Positions 63,020-64,000 of a stretch of 64,000 nucleotides of DNA are shown here, piece after piece. Each line of letters opens with the position of its first letter. Position 1 is the stretch's first letter. The notes under the pieces were generated by a model. It was given only the letters and a program-made list of their open reading frames with translations, had not been told where the DNA came from and ran no database searches. Source of the stretch: Flavobacteriales bacterium. GTDB lineage: Bacteria; Bacteroidota; Bacteroidia; Flavobacteriales_F; PHOS-HE28. The stretch spans positions 124,001 to 188,000 of the forward strand of contig JAEUSY010000061.1 of the NCBI GenBank assembly GCA_016788295.1, written 5' to 3'. Both the position numbers and the translations under genes were made by a program.

Positions 63020-63997
63020 TCACATATCGAGGACGTAGGCGAAGATCAAAGGTGCCACAATAGTAGCATCACTTTCGATGATGTACTTCGGGGTGTCGAT
63101 GTCCAGTTTTCCCCAAGTGATCTTTTCATTCGGTACGGCACCACTATAGCTGCCATAGCTGGTGGTGCTGTCGCTGATCTGGCAGAAGTAGCTCCAGAAG
63201 GGGATGTTGTCGCGCTGCAGGTCCTGATGCAGCATGGGCACCACGCAAATGGGGAAATCGCCCGCGATGCCACCACCGATCTGGAAGAAACCGATACCGT
63301 CAGTACCACAGTTGTTGGTGTACCACTCGGCCAGGAACATCATGTACTCGATGCCGCTCTTCATCATGCCGGGCTTGCAATCGCCGCTGATGCAGTGGCC
63401 GGCGAAGATGTTGCCCAATGTGCTGTCCTCCCATCCGGGGCAGATGATGGGCAGGTTGCGCTCGGCAGCGGCCACCATCCAGCTGTCCTTCGGATCGATC
63501 TGGTAGTACTGTTGGAGCACCCCGCTACGGATCATTTCATAGAAATACTCATGCGGGAAGCGACGGTTTCCGCTTTTGTTATCGGCGGTCCAGAGGTCCA
63601 CCACGTGCTTTTCCAAGCGACGGAAAGCCTCGTGCTCGGGAATGCAGGTGTCGGTCACCCGGTTCATGCCGCGGTCCAGTAGGTCGCGCTCCTGTTGCGG
63701 TGTAAGGTCGCGGTAGTGGGGAACGCGCTCGTAGTGGTCATGCGCCACTAAGTTCATCACATCCTCTTCCAGGTTGGCACCGGTGCAGCTAATGATATCC
63801 ACCTTGCCTTGGCGGATCATCTCAGCGAGGATCTTGCCTAGTTCGGCGGTGCTCATGGCACCGGCCAGGGTGACCATCATTTTCCGGCCTTGGGCCAGGT
63901 GGGCCTTGTAGCCTTTGGCGGCATCCACGAGCGCTGCTGCATTGAAGTGCAGGTAGTGCTTTTCCATGAATGCCGAGAGGGGACGTGCGTTGCTCAT
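63020..63997 (-). CDS. Deoxyhypusine synthase-like enzyme
   Basis: 325 residues. Family segments: MVTLAGAMSTAELG, DIISCTGANLEEDV, the CPGWEDSTLG segment, and VPNEKITWGKLD, where the Lys of WGK aligns with the catalytic lysine of eukaryotic deoxyhypusine synthase. Bacteria lack eIF5A, so the bacterial members probably act on polyamines (homospermidine-type chemistry) or on another protein. The start codon at 63995-63997 is near the window edge; the gene appears complete. Confidence 0.87.
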   Translation of the reverse strand: MSNARPLSAFMEKHYLHFNAAALVDAAKGYKAHLAQGRKMMVTLAGAMSTAELGKILAEMIRQGKVDIISCTGANLEEDVMNLVAHDHYERVPHYRDLTPQQERDLLDRGMNRVTDTCIPEHEAFRRLEKHVVDLWTADNKSGNRRFPHEYFYEMIRSGVLQQYYQIDPKDSWMVAAAERNLPIICPGWEDSTLGNIFAGHCISGDCKPGMMKSGIEYMMFLAEWYTNNCGTDGIGFFQIGGGIAGDFPICVVPMLHQDLQRDNIPFWSYFCQISDSTTSYGSYSGAVPNEKITWGKLDIDTPKYIIESDATIVAPLIFAYVLDM

Positions 63998-64000
63998 CTC

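Overview
The window looks like a chromosomal segment of a Bacteroidota bacterium, most likely Flavobacteriales. It encodes a short primary sigma factor of the Bacteroidota type and a TonB-dependent receptor/DUF4249 lipoprotein pair. At least seven secreted proteins end in a type IX secretion system (T9SS) C-terminal sorting domain. Promoter-like TAnnTTTG/TAnnTTCG boxes, the -7 signature of this phylum, precede many genes. The sequence is fairly GC-rich for the group. No T9SS machinery, prophage, insertion sequence with transposase, CRISPR array or replication origin was seen.

Layout. 0.05-12.5 kb: a secretome block on the + strand (reprolysin-type metalloprotease, beta-propeller protein, lysyl oxidase-like enzyme, and a 1634-residue repeat protein). 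12.9-20.4 kb: housekeeping genes (GAPDH, RpoD, HtrA/DegP, DapF, MltG, phosphohexomutase). 20.4-31 kb: a giant FG-GAP protein, a DUF2279 protein, a NUDIX hydrolase, a TonB-domain protein, an Smr-domain protein, the RNase P RNA gene, an exported pair of unknown function, and thioredoxin reductase. 31-42.3 kb: DUF4249 lipoprotein and TonB receptor, tRNA-Pro, M1 aminopeptidase, a serine hydrolase, a fused 2-oxoacid dehydrogenase E1, AIM24-like protein, holin-like membrane protein, S4 RNA-binding protein, tRNA-Arg and a lipoprotein. 42.4-48.7 kb: TypA/BipA, a ThuA-domain T9SS protein, an alpha/alpha-toroid protein, a NAPE-PLD-like metallohydrolase and a T9SS cupredoxin. 48.7-61 kb: a damage-tolerance neighbourhood (short DnaE, DinB, LexA-like XRE/S24 regulator) interrupted by two T9SS proteins, an orphan exported protein, a four-helix-bundle protein and a broken ORF6N gene. 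61-64 kb: a MORN-repeat protein, a VOC/two-small-membrane-protein operon, and an acidic protein next to a deoxyhypusine synthase-like enzyme.

The most unusual feature is a set of small repeats that have entered functional genes, concentrated around the damage-tolerance genes. The ORF6N gene carries two GC-rich palindromes whose conceptual removal exactly restores the expected protein; one of them breaks the frame. It also carries two copies of a second repeat family that is present inside the RNase P RNA. The dnaE gene holds three different in-frame low-complexity or inverted-repeat insertions, and one of these repeat types also supplies the first codons of dinB. In the two divergent gaps beside dnaE and dinB lie two copies of an element of about 130-140 nt. 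Its unpaired blocks are identical while its stems differ in sequence yet still pair, so it is a candidate structured RNA or mobile hairpin. All functional calls rest on reading motifs by eye; no database search was run.
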